Of a DNA stretch of 64,000 nt, positions 21,186-30,800 are shown piece after piece; within the stretch, counting starts at the first letter, position 1; each line of letters begins with the position of its first letter. Both the position numbers and the translations under genes were made by a program. Below the pieces are notes generated by a model. The model was not told where the DNA came from. It did not search any database and was given only the letters and a program-made list of their open reading frames with translations. Source of the DNA: Corynebacterium zhongnanshanii (GTDB lineage Bacteria; Actinomycetota; Actinomycetes; Mycobacteriales; Mycobacteriaceae); the NCBI RefSeq assembly GCF_014490575.1, contig NZ_CP061033.1, positions 2,108,001 through 2,172,000 on the forward strand, in the 5' to 3' direction.

Positions 21186-22087
21186 TGACTTCCCTCAACA
21201 ATTCTGTGACCATTGGGCTGATTTTGCCGGATGTGCTGGGCACGTACGGTGACGATGGCAATGCCTTGGTATTGCGCCAACGTGCACGGATGCGTGGCCT
21301 AGACGCGGAGATCCAGCCGATCACCCTGGGTGACCCCGTGCCTGACAACTTGAGTGTGTACACGGTCGGCGGCGGTGAGGACGTCGCCCAAATTCTTGCG
21401 GCGGAGCACCTCCAGTCCGATGGCGGGATCTTCGGCGCTGCGGAGGCAGGACGTCCGATTCTTGCTATTTGCGCTGGTCTACAGGTGTTTGGACATTCTT
21501 TCCGGGCGTCGGGCCGCATGGTCGATGGGCTGGGGCTGCTGGATGCCACCACGTCCTCGCTGGAGAAGCGCATGATTGGCGAGATTGCGTCCACGCCTGC
21601 CGGTAGTACTACAGGCGGTACTGCACGTGGCACTACCAGCGGTACTCGGAGTGACACTACCGGCAGTACCGAACTCACACCGTCGGAACGCATTGTCGCG
21701 CAGCTGACGGATCCCTTGACCGGCTTCGCAAACCACATGGGGGCCACGATCCTGGGCCCGGCCGCCAAGCCCCTGGGCAGGATCACCCGTGGAACTGGAA
21801 ATACCGACGCCCACGGCGCATCACTCGCCGCCTCCTCTCACAGTGGCAGCGCAGATGTGTCGCAGGACAACCTCTCGAAGCAGGTGGCCTACGAAGGTGC
21901 AATCCAGGGGTCCGTGCTGGCCACCTACATGCACGGACCAGCCCTGGCGCGTAACCCCCAATTGGCAGACGCCATCCTGGCAGAAGCCCTGGGCACCACC
22001 ATCGACCAGCTACCGGAGATGACCAGCAGCTTCGCTGAGCAGCTGGACGGCGAGGTGCGCCGTCTGCGCTCGGAGCGCTTGGGATAA
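21185..22087 (+). CDS. gatD: Lipid II isoglutaminyl synthase, glutamine amidotransferase subunit GatD
   Basis: 300 residues, CobB/CobQ-like class I glutamine amidotransferase domain. The nucleophile is Cys in the LAICAGLQVFG turn (about residue 98) and the catalytic His is in TYMHGPALARNP near the C-terminus. It supplies ammonia to MurT. Two low-complexity Gly/Ser/Thr-rich inserts (about 138-160 and 198-220) make it longer than the usual ~245 residues; the first is encoded by GGTACT/GGCACT-type repeats. TGATG overlap with murT shows coupling. Confidence 0.92.
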   Translation: MTSLNNSVTIGLILPDVLGTYGDDGNALVLRQRARMRGLDAEIQPITLGDPVPDNLSVYTVGGGEDVAQILAAEHLQSDGGIFGAAEAGRPILAICAGLQVFGHSFRASGRMVDGLGLLDATTSSLEKRMIGEIASTPAGSTTGGTARGTTSGTRSDTTGSTELTPSERIVAQLTDPLTGFANHMGATILGPAAKPLGRITRGTGNTDAHGASLAASSHSGSADVSQDNLSKQVAYEGAIQGSVLATYMHGPALARNPQLADAILAEALGTTIDQLPEMTSSFAEQLDGEVRRLRSERLG

Positions 22088-22113
22088 ACACAGCCCTCAA
22101 GGAGAAACACACC

Positions 22114-22626
22114 ATGAGCATCACGTTCAGACGCGCCACCAACGCCGACAGGGAGTTCATCCGCCAGATGAACCTGGAAACCGAGACGTGGGGCGACCCC
22201 ACCAGGGAACTAGGTGAGAATTGGCGCGCGGACGAAGTGCGTTATGTGGACCACTGGTCGGAGGATCAGGGAGGTGTGATTGCGGAGGCCGGCGTCGAAG
22301 ATGATGACGGTGCAGACCCCCAGGCGGCCGCATTGGGTGCGGCATGGCTGCGCTCGTTCACGGCGGAGGATCCCGGGCACGGTTTCCTCAGCGAGGATTA
22401 CCCGGAGGTCGCGATTGCGCTGAGCCCCGCCAGCACGGGCAAGGGCATTGGGCGCACGCTCATGACCAAGACGCTGGATCTGGCGCGGGAGCTCGGTGCG
22501 CCGGGGGTGAGCCTGTGCGTGGAAGATGGCAACGACCGGGCGAAGCACCTGTACGAGTCGATCGGGTTTGAGCACGTGCGCAGGGACAGCACCGGCAGCT
22601 ACTTTGTGATGCTGTACCGGTTCTAG
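22114..22626 (+). CDS. GNAT-family N-acetyltransferase
   Basis: 170 residues with a complete GNAT fold: motif A around residues 105-125 (VAIALSPASTGKGIGRTLMTKTL, acetyl-CoA pyrophosphate loop) and motif B ending VSLCVEDGNDRAKHLYESIGFE. Acetyl acceptor unknown. Preceded by AAGGAG and 26 nt after gatD, so possibly cotranscribed. Confidence 0.88.
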   Translation: MSITFRRATNADREFIRQMNLETETWGDPTRELGENWRADEVRYVDHWSEDQGGVIAEAGVEDDDGADPQAAALGAAWLRSFTAEDPGHGFLSEDYPEVAIALSPASTGKGIGRTLMTKTLDLARELGAPGVSLCVEDGNDRAKHLYESIGFEHVRRDSTGSYFVMLYRF

Positions 22627-22646
22627 GCTCGGATATCTCTCGTCAG

Positions 22647-23099
22647 CTAGTTCGCGCTGGATCCGAGCCGCAGCACACTGCGCATCATGGGGATCTGCAT
22701 CGGCACGCGCGCCACTGCAATGGCCTTGGCGGTGGTGCTGATCTTCGGGTTGCTGGTGGCGAGGTAGTCCACCATCATCTTGATATTGCCCGGCCACACG
22801 CCCGCCAGGAAAATCGCCGTGGCGGGGCCGACGACCGTGTGCAACGTGCTCCGCAGAGCAGGAACCGTGGCCGTGGTAAGGATCGACGCCCCCAGCCCTA
22901 TCTCCATCACCCCACTGGCTAGTGTCCAGTCTCGTCGGGTGCCGGGCAGCTGCGCAGGCACGAGGGAGTCGAACGGTTTCGGCTTCACGAAGTGCAGCAC
23001 GCCTGCGCCGAGGAAGACGCTGGACCACACGGCCACGCGGGCAATGTCCGAACGGTCGAGTGCTGATGTGTTGCGGGAGGTGAGAGTGCGTTTATTCAT
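22647..23099 (-). CDS. DoxX-like membrane protein
   Basis: 150 residues with about four hydrophobic segments. The pattern fits the small DoxX/DUF4345-type membrane proteins (SSVFLGAGVLHFVKPKPFDSLVP, a HF-x-x-P motif, and a C-terminal VWPGNIKMMVDYLAT). Function unknown; DoxX proteins have been linked to redox and thiosulfate metabolism in other organisms. Start at MNKRTLTS (23099) rather than the longer open frame, which lacks hydrophobic or family-like sequence. Confidence 0.65.
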   Translation of the reverse strand: MNKRTLTSRNTSALDRSDIARVAVWSSVFLGAGVLHFVKPKPFDSLVPAQLPGTRRDWTLASGVMEIGLGASILTTATVPALRSTLHTVVGPATAIFLAGVWPGNIKMMVDYLATSNPKISTTAKAIAVARVPMQIPMMRSVLRLGSSAN

Positions 23100-23139
23100 G
23101 GGCGTGTGTATCCATCGGCGCGTTTGTCTCTGTCGTTTC

Positions 23140-23805
23140 TTAGCTTCCCACGATGGTCCGGCCAGCGAACGCGCGGGACAGCGTGAGGTCATCCACAAAC
23201 TCCAGGTCGCCTCCCATGGGGATGCCGCTGGCCAGCCGGGAGACGGTCAGGCCGGGGAAGTCCTTAAGCAGGCGGCCCAGGTAGCTTGCGGTGGCTTCGC
23301 CTTCGGTGTTGGGGTCGGTGGCGATGATGACTTCGGTGACAACTGGGGCGTCGTCGTAGACGGTGTTGCCGTGCTCGTCGGGTTCGGTGAGCGCAACGTC
23401 TGGCAGGGCGCCGCCGAGGCGTTGAACAAGCGCGGTGACGTTGAGTTCCTTGGGGCCGATGCCGTTGAGAGGGTCGAGCGCGCCGCCGAGGACGTGGTAG
23501 CGCCCGCGGTATTCAGCGGTGCGCTCGATGACTTGGATGTCTTTGGATTCTTCGACCACGCAGACCAGGCTTTTATCGCGGCTGGAGTCCGCGCAGATGC
23601 GGCAGACGTCCTCTTGGGAAATGTTGTGGCAGATACGGCAAAACGCCACTCCACCTTGAAGGCGTCCCAATGCTGATTGGAAGCGCTCAAGGTCTTCCGG
23701 CTCTACCTCCAGCAGGTGCAGCGCGATGCGCTGGGCGCTTTTCGGGCCGATGCCGGGGAGGCGGGAAAACTCATCAATGACGTCTTGAAGGGGGCCTTCG
23801 AACAT
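23140..23805 (-). CDS. recR: Recombination mediator RecR
   Basis: 221 residues, normal length. Helix-hairpin-helix at the N-terminus ([17 protein letters not shown]), four-cysteine zinc finger ([16 protein letters not shown], about 57-72), Toprim domain ([15 protein letters not shown] onward), and the C-terminal walker-like region. Acts with RecF/RecO in loading RecA on gapped DNA. Downstream of ybaB on the same strand, 52 nt apart. Confidence 0.96.
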   Translation of the reverse strand: MFEGPLQDVIDEFSRLPGIGPKSAQRIALHLLEVEPEDLERFQSALGRLQGGVAFCRICHNISQEDVCRICADSSRDKSLVCVVEESKDIQVIERTAEYRGRYHVLGGALDPLNGIGPKELNVTALVQRLGGALPDVALTEPDEHGNTVYDDAPVVTEVIIATDPNTEGEATASYLGRLLKDFPGLTVSRLASGIPMGGDLEFVDDLTLSRAFAGRTIVGS

Positions 23806-23857
23806 AGCGATTCTTCACCGGCACGCAAGGATTGTGCCGGTGGTCAGTGAGAGTGGG

Positions 23858-24172
23858 TTAGAGGCCCAGGGAGTTCATGCCCTGGGACAGTGGGCCCATC
23901 TTCTCTTCGGCGAGGCTCTGGAGGTTCTTGTTGGCGTCCACGAATGCGCCGATGACCAGGTCCTGCAGGGTTTCTACGTCGTTGGGGTCCACGACCTGTG
24001 GGTCGATGCTCAGGGAGTTGATGGAGCCGGAGCCTGCCATTTCGATTTTGACGAGGCCGTTGCCGGATTCGCCGGTGACGGTGGAGCGCAGGATCTCTTC
24101 CTGTGCTGCCTGCAGCTGCGCCTGCATCTGCTGTGCTTGCTGCATGATCGCCTGCATGTCTGGCTGGGTCAT
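23858..24172 (-). CDS. Nucleoid-associated protein, YbaB/EbfC family
   Basis: 104 residues. Gln-rich N-terminal helix (MQAIMQQAQQMQAQLQAAQEE), then the beta-strand segment GNGLVKIEMAGSGSINSLSIDPQV and the ETLQDLVIGAFVDANKN helix, all typical. Binds DNA as a dimer; gene lies between dnaX and recR, the standard order. GAAAGGACA precedes the ATG at 24172. Confidence 0.94.
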   Translation of the reverse strand: MTQPDMQAIMQQAQQMQAQLQAAQEEILRSTVTGESGNGLVKIEMAGSGSINSLSIDPQVVDPNDVETLQDLVIGAFVDANKNLQSLAEEKMGPLSQGMNSLGL

Positions 24173-24262
24173 TGTGTGTCCTTTCCACAAGAGTGTATTT
24201 CTTCCGACCACTGTACCTGTCCAGTCAGACACTGTGGTGTTCCGCGGTTCCGCGCGCCTGTC

Positions 24263-26725
24263 TTAGGTCACGCGGGTGCCGCCGAGGTAGGTTTCCACCA
24301 TCTCGCTGGCAACCTCCAGCGGCCGCCGATGGTCTGCCTGACCTGTGCCTTTGTCCAGCTCTTCGACGTAGTGTTGTTCTTCCTGTTCCCGCGCCTGCTC
24401 GGCCTCGCTGATGCTATTTTCCCCCGACGCCGAAGCGCCGTATTCTGGCGGCGCCGCGTTAAAGGCGGCGTCGTCATAGTCGGGGTCAGCGGGGGGCTCG
24501 TCGGGAAGGGGAACGTCACCAAAGCCGTTGGCGCGGTTGTACTCCACCTTCTCCTGCGCCTTTTTCATGCGGGCGCGCCAACCGGATTGGGGTTGCTGGT
24601 CCGCCTGGGTCTCCTCGCCGGGTGCTGAGGAGGTAGCGTTCTGTTGCCGGTTCTTCAGCCGGTCGCGTGCCTGCTCGCTGGGCCTTTTGGCGTGGGATTC
24701 CGCCATCGCGCGCGCCCGCTCGAGGGCGCTGAGCGGCCGCGATGATGGGGCAGGATCAGGCGCTTGCTCCGAGGTCTGCTCTGGTGCCGGTGTCTCGCTC
24801 TGAGTCTGCGCAGAGGCCTGCTGTGCTGCTGGCGCCTGTTGCTGAGCCTGCTCTGGAGCAGGCTCAGCTTTTCCCGAGGGCTCACCACCCTTCGCAGGCT
24901 CCACGCGCGTGCCGCCCACGAACGCGACAACGCGAAGATCAGAGTTGTTCTGCGCTGGATCGCCCTGTGCACTACCGCTCTGCGCTTGAAGGGCTCGCTG
25001 GAAGGCCTGCTGCGCTGCCTCAGTGGAGATGTAGCGCGCCAGGGCCAGGGTGCTGTGGTCCACGTGAAGTTCACCGGCAGTGCCCTGCTCATCCCGCGCT
25101 GTGGCGGAGCGTGCAGCGATCCACACATCCAGGCTGTCTTCCTTCAACGCCGCGAGCGTGCTCTGCCACAGCGCTGCGTAATCCTGAGTGGACTCCGGCT
25201 TAGCAGCCTGCTGCTCCGAAGTTGGCTGCGCTGGGCTCTGCTGTGGTCCCTCTGACTCTTGTGCCTGCGGCGCCGGTACCGATGAGCCTTGTGGCTCTGG
25301 ACGGCGCGAGCGGCGATTGCGGTCCATGATCTCCCGCGCCCGGCGCGCCTCGGAGATCTTGGGGTCCTCGTTCGCATCCTGTGATGTGTTCTGTGGCGTA
25401 GCCTGTGGCGTTTCCTGGGGACCAGTGCTCTCAGTACTACCCACCGCGCTGCCCGATGCTTCACTCTGCGCCCGGCGGCGAGACGGCCGTTCGAAACGCC
25501 GCGAGCCTTCCCGGCCTCCAGCCCCAGCAGCAGCTCCAGCAGCGCGAGCGCTAGCGCCGCCACCCGGCGCCACCCCAGCACCAGACTCCAGCGCCTCCAC
25601 ACGCTGCGCCAACGCCTCCACCGTCATGCCCGCACCCGGCAACGCAATCCGCGCACACAGAATCTCCAGCAACAACCGAGGAGCCGTCGCACCCTTCATC
25701 TGCGCCAAAGACTCATTCACCAAGGACGCACACCGCGTCAACGTCGCCTGCCCCAGCGCATCTGCCTGTGCGGTCAAACCGTCCTGAGTTTCCTTGGGGA
25801 CGTTCACGAGACCGCGCGCATAGGCGTCGGGCACAGATTGGATAATCATCAGATCGCGAAAACGATCCAGCAAATCCTCAGTGAATCGGCGCGGATCGTA
25901 GCCTGCCTCGATGACATCATCGACCACGGTGAACAGGCCAGACTGGTCCTGCTGCGCCACCGCCTCCACGGCCCGGTCAATCAAGGACGCATCCGTCACA
26001 CCCAGCAGACCCAACGCCCGCTGATACGTCACACCCTCCGGGCCGGAACCAGCCAAGAGCTGATCCATGATGGACAAAGAATCACGCGGCGACCCGCCAC
26101 CGGCGCGCACCACCAGCGGATACACCGCATCTTCCACTGGCACGCCCTCATCCTCCATCACGCGGGACAGCAGGCTGCGCATGTCCGGCGGTGTGAGCAG
26201 ACGGAACGGGTAATTGTGGGTACGGGAGCGGATCGTGGTCAGCAGCTTCTCCGGCTCCGTGGTGGCGAAGATGAAAATCAGGTGCTCCGGCGGCTCCTCC
26301 ACGATCTTCAACAGCGCGTTAAACGCCTGGTGGGTGATCATGTGCGCCTCGTCCAGAATGATGACGCGATAGCGGGACTCCGCCGGCGCGAAGTATGCCG
26401 ATTCCCGCAGCTCACGCATGTCATCCACGCCGTTGTGGGTGGCGGCGTCCATCTCCACCACATCGATGTGCCCCGCACCGCCCGGCGCGAGGGCCACGCA
26501 AGAATCGCACACGCCACACGGAGTGGACGTGGGGCCTTGCACACAGTTCAGGGAGCGCGCCAAAATGCGGGCCGAGGAGGTCTTGCCGCACCCGCGGGGG
26601 CCGCTGAACAGGTAGGCGTGATTGATCCGCCCGTTGTCGAGCGCGATGGACAGCGGCTCGGTGACATGCTCCTGGCCGACCACCTCAGAAAAACTGGACG
26701 GACGATACTTCCTATACAGCGCCAC
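24263..26725 (-). CDS. dnaX: DNA polymerase III subunit gamma/tau
   Basis: 820 residues. AAA+ clamp loader: Walker A GPRGCGKTSSARILA (about 45), the four-Cys zinc module (C-x8-C-x2-C-x2-C, NCVQGPTSTPCGVCDSC), Walker B LDEAH, sensor 1 IFATTEPEKLL. From about residue 370 the C-terminal tau-like part is long, Pro/Gln/Ala/Ser-rich and of low complexity, with a conserved block around 525-620 (YAALWQSTLAALKEDSLDVWIAARSA...), then a charged end. No evident slippery sequence, so probably only the full-length form. Confidence 0.95.
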   Translation of the reverse strand: MALYRKYRPSSFSEVVGQEHVTEPLSIALDNGRINHAYLFSGPRGCGKTSSARILARSLNCVQGPTSTPCGVCDSCVALAPGGAGHIDVVEMDAATHNGVDDMRELRESAYFAPAESRYRVIILDEAHMITHQAFNALLKIVEEPPEHLIFIFATTEPEKLLTTIRSRTHNYPFRLLTPPDMRSLLSRVMEDEGVPVEDAVYPLVVRAGGGSPRDSLSIMDQLLAGSGPEGVTYQRALGLLGVTDASLIDRAVEAVAQQDQSGLFTVVDDVIEAGYDPRRFTEDLLDRFRDLMIIQSVPDAYARGLVNVPKETQDGLTAQADALGQATLTRCASLVNESLAQMKGATAPRLLLEILCARIALPGAGMTVEALAQRVEALESGAGVAPGGGASARAAGAAAGAGGREGSRRFERPSRRRAQSEASGSAVGSTESTGPQETPQATPQNTSQDANEDPKISEARRAREIMDRNRRSRRPEPQGSSVPAPQAQESEGPQQSPAQPTSEQQAAKPESTQDYAALWQSTLAALKEDSLDVWIAARSATARDEQGTAGELHVDHSTLALARYISTEAAQQAFQRALQAQSGSAQGDPAQNNSDLRVVAFVGGTRVEPAKGGEPSGKAEPAPEQAQQQAPAAQQASAQTQSETPAPEQTSEQAPDPAPSSRPLSALERARAMAESHAKRPSEQARDRLKNRQQNATSSAPGEETQADQQPQSGWRARMKKAQEKVEYNRANGFGDVPLPDEPPADPDYDDAAFNAAPPEYGASASGENSISEAEQAREQEEQHYVEELDKGTGQADHRRPLEVASEMVETYLGGTRVT

Positions 26726-26740
26726 GGTGACTCCCCTCCC

Positions 26741-27304
26741 CTACTGTCGCCACAGATCGTTGACGTTGATGTTGTTTTCCACGATGTAGCGCTGCGCCGC
26801 GCCCAAGCCTTCAGATTCTACGACGGCGAACTCCTCGTCCGTCAGCATCACCAGCTGAGCGGGAACGGTCATGCGTCCGGGATGCGTGAACTCTTCCTGG
26901 GTCTCCCCGTCGGCGTTCTGCGCCACCTCCAGGATGTGCGGCACGCCCTGCGACCACACGAACGGAACCACCAGAACACCATGGGTGGCGGTGATGGAGC
27001 CATCCACATGACCCGCCAGCCCGGGAAGCGTGAGACCCGGCTGCGGGGAGCGTTCCATCGGGTCCTCGGAAATCATGGTGGCCGCCGTCGCCAGAAGGTC
27101 AGGCCCCACGCCCGAGTGGCCCTGGTGCACGATCAGCAATTCCACGCGCACGTCCGCACCGTCCTCGGATTCCAGGCCGGGGTCGATGCGGCTCATGTCC
27201 AGCGTCATCGCGACGGACTCTTCCGAGCCTTCCTCGCCGATGTGTGCCGAGGCGATGTTGAAGATGGGGAAGGACTCCCCCACCTGGCGGCTCACCACCG
27301 TCAT
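26741..27304 (-). CDS. Suppressor-of-fused (SUFU)-like domain protein, tentative
   Basis: 187 residues, soluble, acidic. The pattern of a central LPGLAGHVDGSITATHGVLVVPFVW block and a C-terminal PAQLVMLTDEEFAVVESEGLGAAQRYI region resembles bacterial SUFU-domain proteins (a late 'LLPLT-x-x-E-x-x-F' segment), but this is recognition by eye. Role unknown. The first ATG (27304) has a poor ribosome site, and the frame stays open upstream to about 27370 with protein-like sequence (KETLYWVEDLLPGD), so translation may begin earlier at a non-ATG codon. It sits 16 nt before dnaX on the same strand and 66 nt after aspT. Confidence 0.5.
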   Translation of the reverse strand: MTVVSRQVGESFPIFNIASAHIGEEGSEESVAMTLDMSRIDPGLESEDGADVRVELLIVHQGHSGVGPDLLATAATMISEDPMERSPQPGLTLPGLAGHVDGSITATHGVLVVPFVWSQGVPHILEVAQNADGETQEEFTHPGRMTVPAQLVMLTDEEFAVVESEGLGAAQRYIVENNINVNDLWRQ

Positions 27305-27369
27305 ATCACCAGGCAGCAGGTCCTCTACCCAATAGAGAGTTTCCTTGATATTGATGGCCCTACCCCCTC

Positions 27370-28689
27370 TTACTCAGCGGTTTCTGCGGCTGCTTCCGCA
27401 GCCTCAATGGCCGCCAAAAGAACGCACGTTGCAAAGCCATCCATCGCCAACTCCACCTGCTCAATATCAGGCATCGACGGAGCCAGGCGCAGGTTGCGAT
27501 CATTCGGATCCTGCTTCAGCGGATAGGTGGATCCCGCCGCCGTGAGGGCAACGCCTGCCTGCTTCGCCAGCTCGACCACACGAGCCGCCGTGCCATCCAC
27601 CACGTCCACGCTGATGAAGTAGCCACCCTCCGGGGTAGTCCAGCGGGCCACACCAAAGTCGCCCAAGCGGCGCTCCAGAATCTCGATCACGCGGTCGAAC
27701 TTAGGAGCCAGGCTGCCGGCGTGCTTCCGCATGTGCGCACGCACGCCCTCCACATCCTTGAAGAACTGGAAGTGCGCCAGCTGGTTGACCTTGTTCGGGC
27801 CAATGCCACGCACGTTAGCGATGCGGTTGTACCAGTCCAGGTTCTCCTTGGAGGAGGTGAAGAACGCCACGCCCGCGCCGGCGAACGTGATCTTCGAGGT
27901 AGAGCTCAGCGCCCAGAAACGGTTGGGGTTACCCGCCTCCGCCGCGAGGTCCAGCACATTGATGATCTCCGGGAACTCGGAAGTGAGCGTGTGGACCGCG
28001 TACGCGTTGTCCCACATGACGCGGAAGTCCGGAGCGGCGGTCTCCATGCTGGCCAGGGCGTGCGCGGTCTCCCGGCTGAAGGTCACACCCGTGGGGTTAG
28101 AGAACATCGGCACCGCCCACATTCCCTTCACCGCAGGATCCTTCACCAGTTCACGCACCGCGTCCATGTCCGGTCCCTGATCCGTCATCGGCACCGTCAC
28201 CATCTCGAAGCCGAACAGCTCCGTGATGGAGTGGTGGCGGTCGTAACCGGGAACGGGGCAGATCCACTTCAGTGGGCCCTGCTCCGCGGACCACGGGCGC
28301 TGCGAATCATTGTTACCGAAGGTGTAGCTCCAGTTGATGAGGTCGAATTGAATATTCAACGACGACGCATCCGCGGCGATCGTCAGCTCCGGATCCACAC
28401 CCAGAACCTCGGACCACAGCTGACGGATCTCTGCAATGCCCTCGCCACCGCCGTAGTTACGGGTATCCACGCCGGAGGGAGTACGGAAGTCCTCCCCCGG
28501 AAGGCTCAGCAGCTCCGTGGAGAAATCCAACTGCTCCGCCGACGGCTTACCACGGGTCAAATCCAACTGCAGACCGCGGTCTTTAAACTCCTGATAAGCC
28601 TTGGTAACCTCAGCCTTCGCAGCAAGAAGCGCGGCGGTATCAACGTCATTGATACTGAGTCCTGCTGGGTTGGTGCGGGAATCGGACAT
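27370..28689 (-). CDS. aspT: Aspartate aminotransferase, AspT-type
   Basis: 439 residues. PLP-dependent class I aminotransferase of the corynebacterial AspT (MocR-related, Ic) subgroup. The PLP lysine is in SSTSKITFAGAG (about residue 257); the conserved substrate Arg lies in the C-terminal NLRLAPSMP segment; NPTG motif in FSNPTGVTFS. Converts oxaloacetate and glutamate to aspartate, feeding the aspartate family. Start at MSDSRTN (28689) is set by AGGAGG 6 nt upstream; the longer frame starting at 28728 lacks a site. Next to dnaX as in C. glutamicum. Confidence 0.92.
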   Translation of the reverse strand: MSDSRTNPAGLSINDVDTAALLAAKAEVTKAYQEFKDRGLQLDLTRGKPSAEQLDFSTELLSLPGEDFRTPSGVDTRNYGGGEGIAEIRQLWSEVLGVDPELTIAADASSLNIQFDLINWSYTFGNNDSQRPWSAEQGPLKWICPVPGYDRHHSITELFGFEMVTVPMTDQGPDMDAVRELVKDPAVKGMWAVPMFSNPTGVTFSRETAHALASMETAAPDFRVMWDNAYAVHTLTSEFPEIINVLDLAAEAGNPNRFWALSSTSKITFAGAGVAFFTSSKENLDWYNRIANVRGIGPNKVNQLAHFQFFKDVEGVRAHMRKHAGSLAPKFDRVIEILERRLGDFGVARWTTPEGGYFISVDVVDGTAARVVELAKQAGVALTAAGSTYPLKQDPNDRNLRLAPSMPDIEQVELAMDGFATCVLLAAIEAAEAAAETAE

Positions 28690-28861
28690 GGAAGCCTCCT
28701 GTGGTAGAGCCTGTGTGAGCGTGGGCACGAACCGGCGCTCATCCCCCGGGTGTTAAGGGGGCTGTTGTGTGATCCTCTACAACGATAGTCGACCCGTCCC
28801 ACATTGCCTATGGCAGCATGTTCGAACACCCGCCACCCACCGCGTATCGTGGGGTTTTGTT

Positions 28862-29944
28862 TTACTTCTTGAACTGCTGCTCGATGGAATCCAGCAACAG
28901 CATCGCGGAGTAGTAATCCAGACGGAAGGTCTCACCTGGGGTGTGGTACAGCTTTCCGTTCTTCACAGCTGGGGAGGTGTTGAACGCAGGCTCACTCTCG
29001 ATGGTCTTCTTCGTCTTCTCGTTGGACGCCACGGAAATCCAGGTGTCGCCCGGCAGGCCCTTCTGGATGTTCTCCATAGACAGCTTCACGATGTCACCGC
29101 GGTCCTTACCCATAGAGGTATCGCCCTTCACCTCGTCCGGAATGTCGGCCAGGGTGAAGCCCAGGCGGGACAGGATCTGGGACTGTGGGGACTCCTTGGT
29201 CAGGGCTGCAGCACCCGAGCCATCAGGGAACACGATGAATGGAGAGGTGGTTCCCTCCGGCACGGAGATGTTCTTCTTGACCTCCTCCAGGCGGGAATCG
29301 AAGTCAGCAATGATCTCCTTGGCCTTGGCCTCGTAGCCCGTCGCCTCACCAATCTTGGTGGTCACGTCCTGCCAGGATGCATCGGAGTAGTCCACCACCA
29401 GCACTGGGGCGATCTTGCGCAGCTTGTCGACCTGATCGAACACGGAGTCGCCCGAGTTCTTTGATACGACGATAAGGTCTGCGTCGTACTCAGTGGCCTT
29501 TTCCACATCCGGGGAACCGTTCTGCCACAGCTTCTCCACTCCAGCCTTCTTGGCCTCATCGGCCCACTGGTTGAAGAATCCCTGATCGTCAGAGAGGCTT
29601 GGGGTGTTCGGTGCGGCCACGCCCGTGGCCACCACAGGAGCACCCACGGCCAACAGCGCGCCGGTCAAGGTCGTGGAGGTGGAGACGATGCGCTTGGGCT
29701 GTGCGTCCAGCTTCAGCTCGCCATCATCGGTGGAGATGGTCCGTGGCCACTGAGCAGTCTCGGCGTTCGAGGAGCTATCGGACGCAGACTTGGCGTCGGA
29801 GGAAGAAGAATTGTCCGAGCTGCTATCGGACGAGCAGGCAGCCACGCCCAGGCCCAAAGACCCGGCCAGGGTTGCGGCAACAACTGCCTTCAGACCGCGC
29901 ATCCCGGCGCGGCGCTGGGATGGGCGATTCATGAGATGAGACAT
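28862..29944 (-). CDS. Iron-siderophore ABC transporter substrate-binding lipoprotein
   Basis: 360 residues. Signal with lipobox LGVAAC (Cys about residue 35) followed by a Ser/Asp-rich linker, then a FecB/FepB-type two-lobed binding domain (KRIVSTSTTLTGALLAVGAPVVA, ADLIVVSKNSGDSVFDQ). Captures ferric siderophore (or haem) outside the membrane for the two permeases and ATPase encoded just upstream. Start at MSHLMNRP (29944) has AAAGGAC before it. Last gene of the four-gene minus-strand operon. Confidence 0.9.
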   Translation of the reverse strand: MSHLMNRPSQRRAGMRGLKAVVAATLAGSLGLGVAACSSDSSSDNSSSSDAKSASDSSSNAETAQWPRTISTDDGELKLDAQPKRIVSTSTTLTGALLAVGAPVVATGVAAPNTPSLSDDQGFFNQWADEAKKAGVEKLWQNGSPDVEKATEYDADLIVVSKNSGDSVFDQVDKLRKIAPVLVVDYSDASWQDVTTKIGEATGYEAKAKEIIADFDSRLEEVKKNISVPEGTTSPFIVFPDGSGAAALTKESPQSQILSRLGFTLADIPDEVKGDTSMGKDRGDIVKLSMENIQKGLPGDTWISVASNEKTKKTIESEPAFNTSPAVKNGKLYHTPGETFRLDYYSAMLLLDSIEQQFKK

Positions 29945-30002
29945 GAAAGTCCTTTCTAGTAAGGTACGTCGAAACAATGAAGTCTGAATGACGGCGCCGG
30001 CG

Positions 30003-30800
30003 CTAGTTATCAGGCCGACGCGGAATCACCAAAGGAGTTTTGGTGATCGGATCCTCGATCACCAGGGATGGAAGATTGAACACGTCCTCCATCAACTGCG
30101 CGGTCATCACCTCGTGGGGATGACCCTGCGCCACCACAGCCCCGTCCTTCATCACCACAAGGTGGGTGGCATAGCGTGTCGCCAGATTCAGGTCATGCAG
30201 CACGGCCACCACCGTGCGCTGTTGCTGCTCATACATCCGGCGGCACAATTCCAAAATGTCCACTTGGTGGGACAAATCCAGGTAGGTGGTGGGCTCATCC
30301 AACAAGACCGTAGGCGTATCCTGCGCCAGCACCAACGCCAACCACACGCGCTGACGCTGCCCGCCGGACAGCTCATCCACACTGCGATCCGCCAAGGCCG
30401 TGATGCGGGTCAGCTCCATCGCCTCCTGGACCGCGCGGTGATCCTCCCGGCTCCACTGCCGGAACAACCCCTGATGCGGCGAACGGCCACGAGCCACCAG
30501 GTCACGCACCCGCATCTTCTCCGGCGCCACGGCAGACTGCGGCAGCAGGCCCAGCTGCTGCGCCAACTCCTTGGACTTCATGCTGTGAATGTCCCGACCA
30601 TCCAGCACCACGCTGCCTTCCGCGTGCTTATGGATCCGCGCAATGGAGCGCAGCAAAGTGGACTTGCCGCACGCGTTCGGGCCGATGATCACGCTGAAGC
30701 CGCCCTCGGGGATCTCCAGGGACAGGTCTTTCGAGATCACGCGCTCGTCATAGGTGGTGGTGAGGTTCTTCACCGCGATGCGCGGCTGGTTGCTTGTCAT
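30003..30800 (-). CDS. Iron-siderophore ABC transporter ATP-binding protein
   Basis: 265 residues. Walker A GPNACGKST, Q-loop LLPQSAV, signature DELSGGQRQRVWLA, Walker B VLLDEPTTYLDL, H-loop VLHDLN. The sequence groups with FecE/FepC-type siderophore or haem importers. The ATG overlaps the stop of the permease gene upstream (ATGA), so translation is coupled. Confidence 0.95.
   Translation of the reverse strand: MTSNQPRIAVKNLTTTYDERVISKDLSLEIPEGGFSVIIGPNACGKSTLLRSIARIHKHAEGSVVLDGRDIHSMKSKELAQQLGLLPQSAVAPEKMRVRDLVARGRSPHQGLFRQWSREDHRAVQEAMELTRITALADRSVDELSGGQRQRVWLALVLAQDTPTVLLDEPTTYLDLSHQVDILELCRRMYEQQQRTVVAVLHDLNLATRYATHLVVMKDGAVVAQGHPHEVMTAQLMEDVFNLPSLVIEDPITKTPLVIPRRPDN

Noticed and set aside
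24263..26725. Programmed frameshift in dnaX
   Set aside because: No A-rich slippery heptamer with a following hairpin was seen near the end of the AAA+ region.
25838..27526. 562-codon plus-strand frame
   Set aside because: Antisense of dnaX and its neighbour; no ribosome site or protein-like composition.
28825..28861. Plus-strand terminator CCCAC...GTGGG with TTTTGTTTT
   Set aside because: No plus-strand gene leads into it; the T-run orientation does not fit the minus-strand importer operon whose stop is at 28862.
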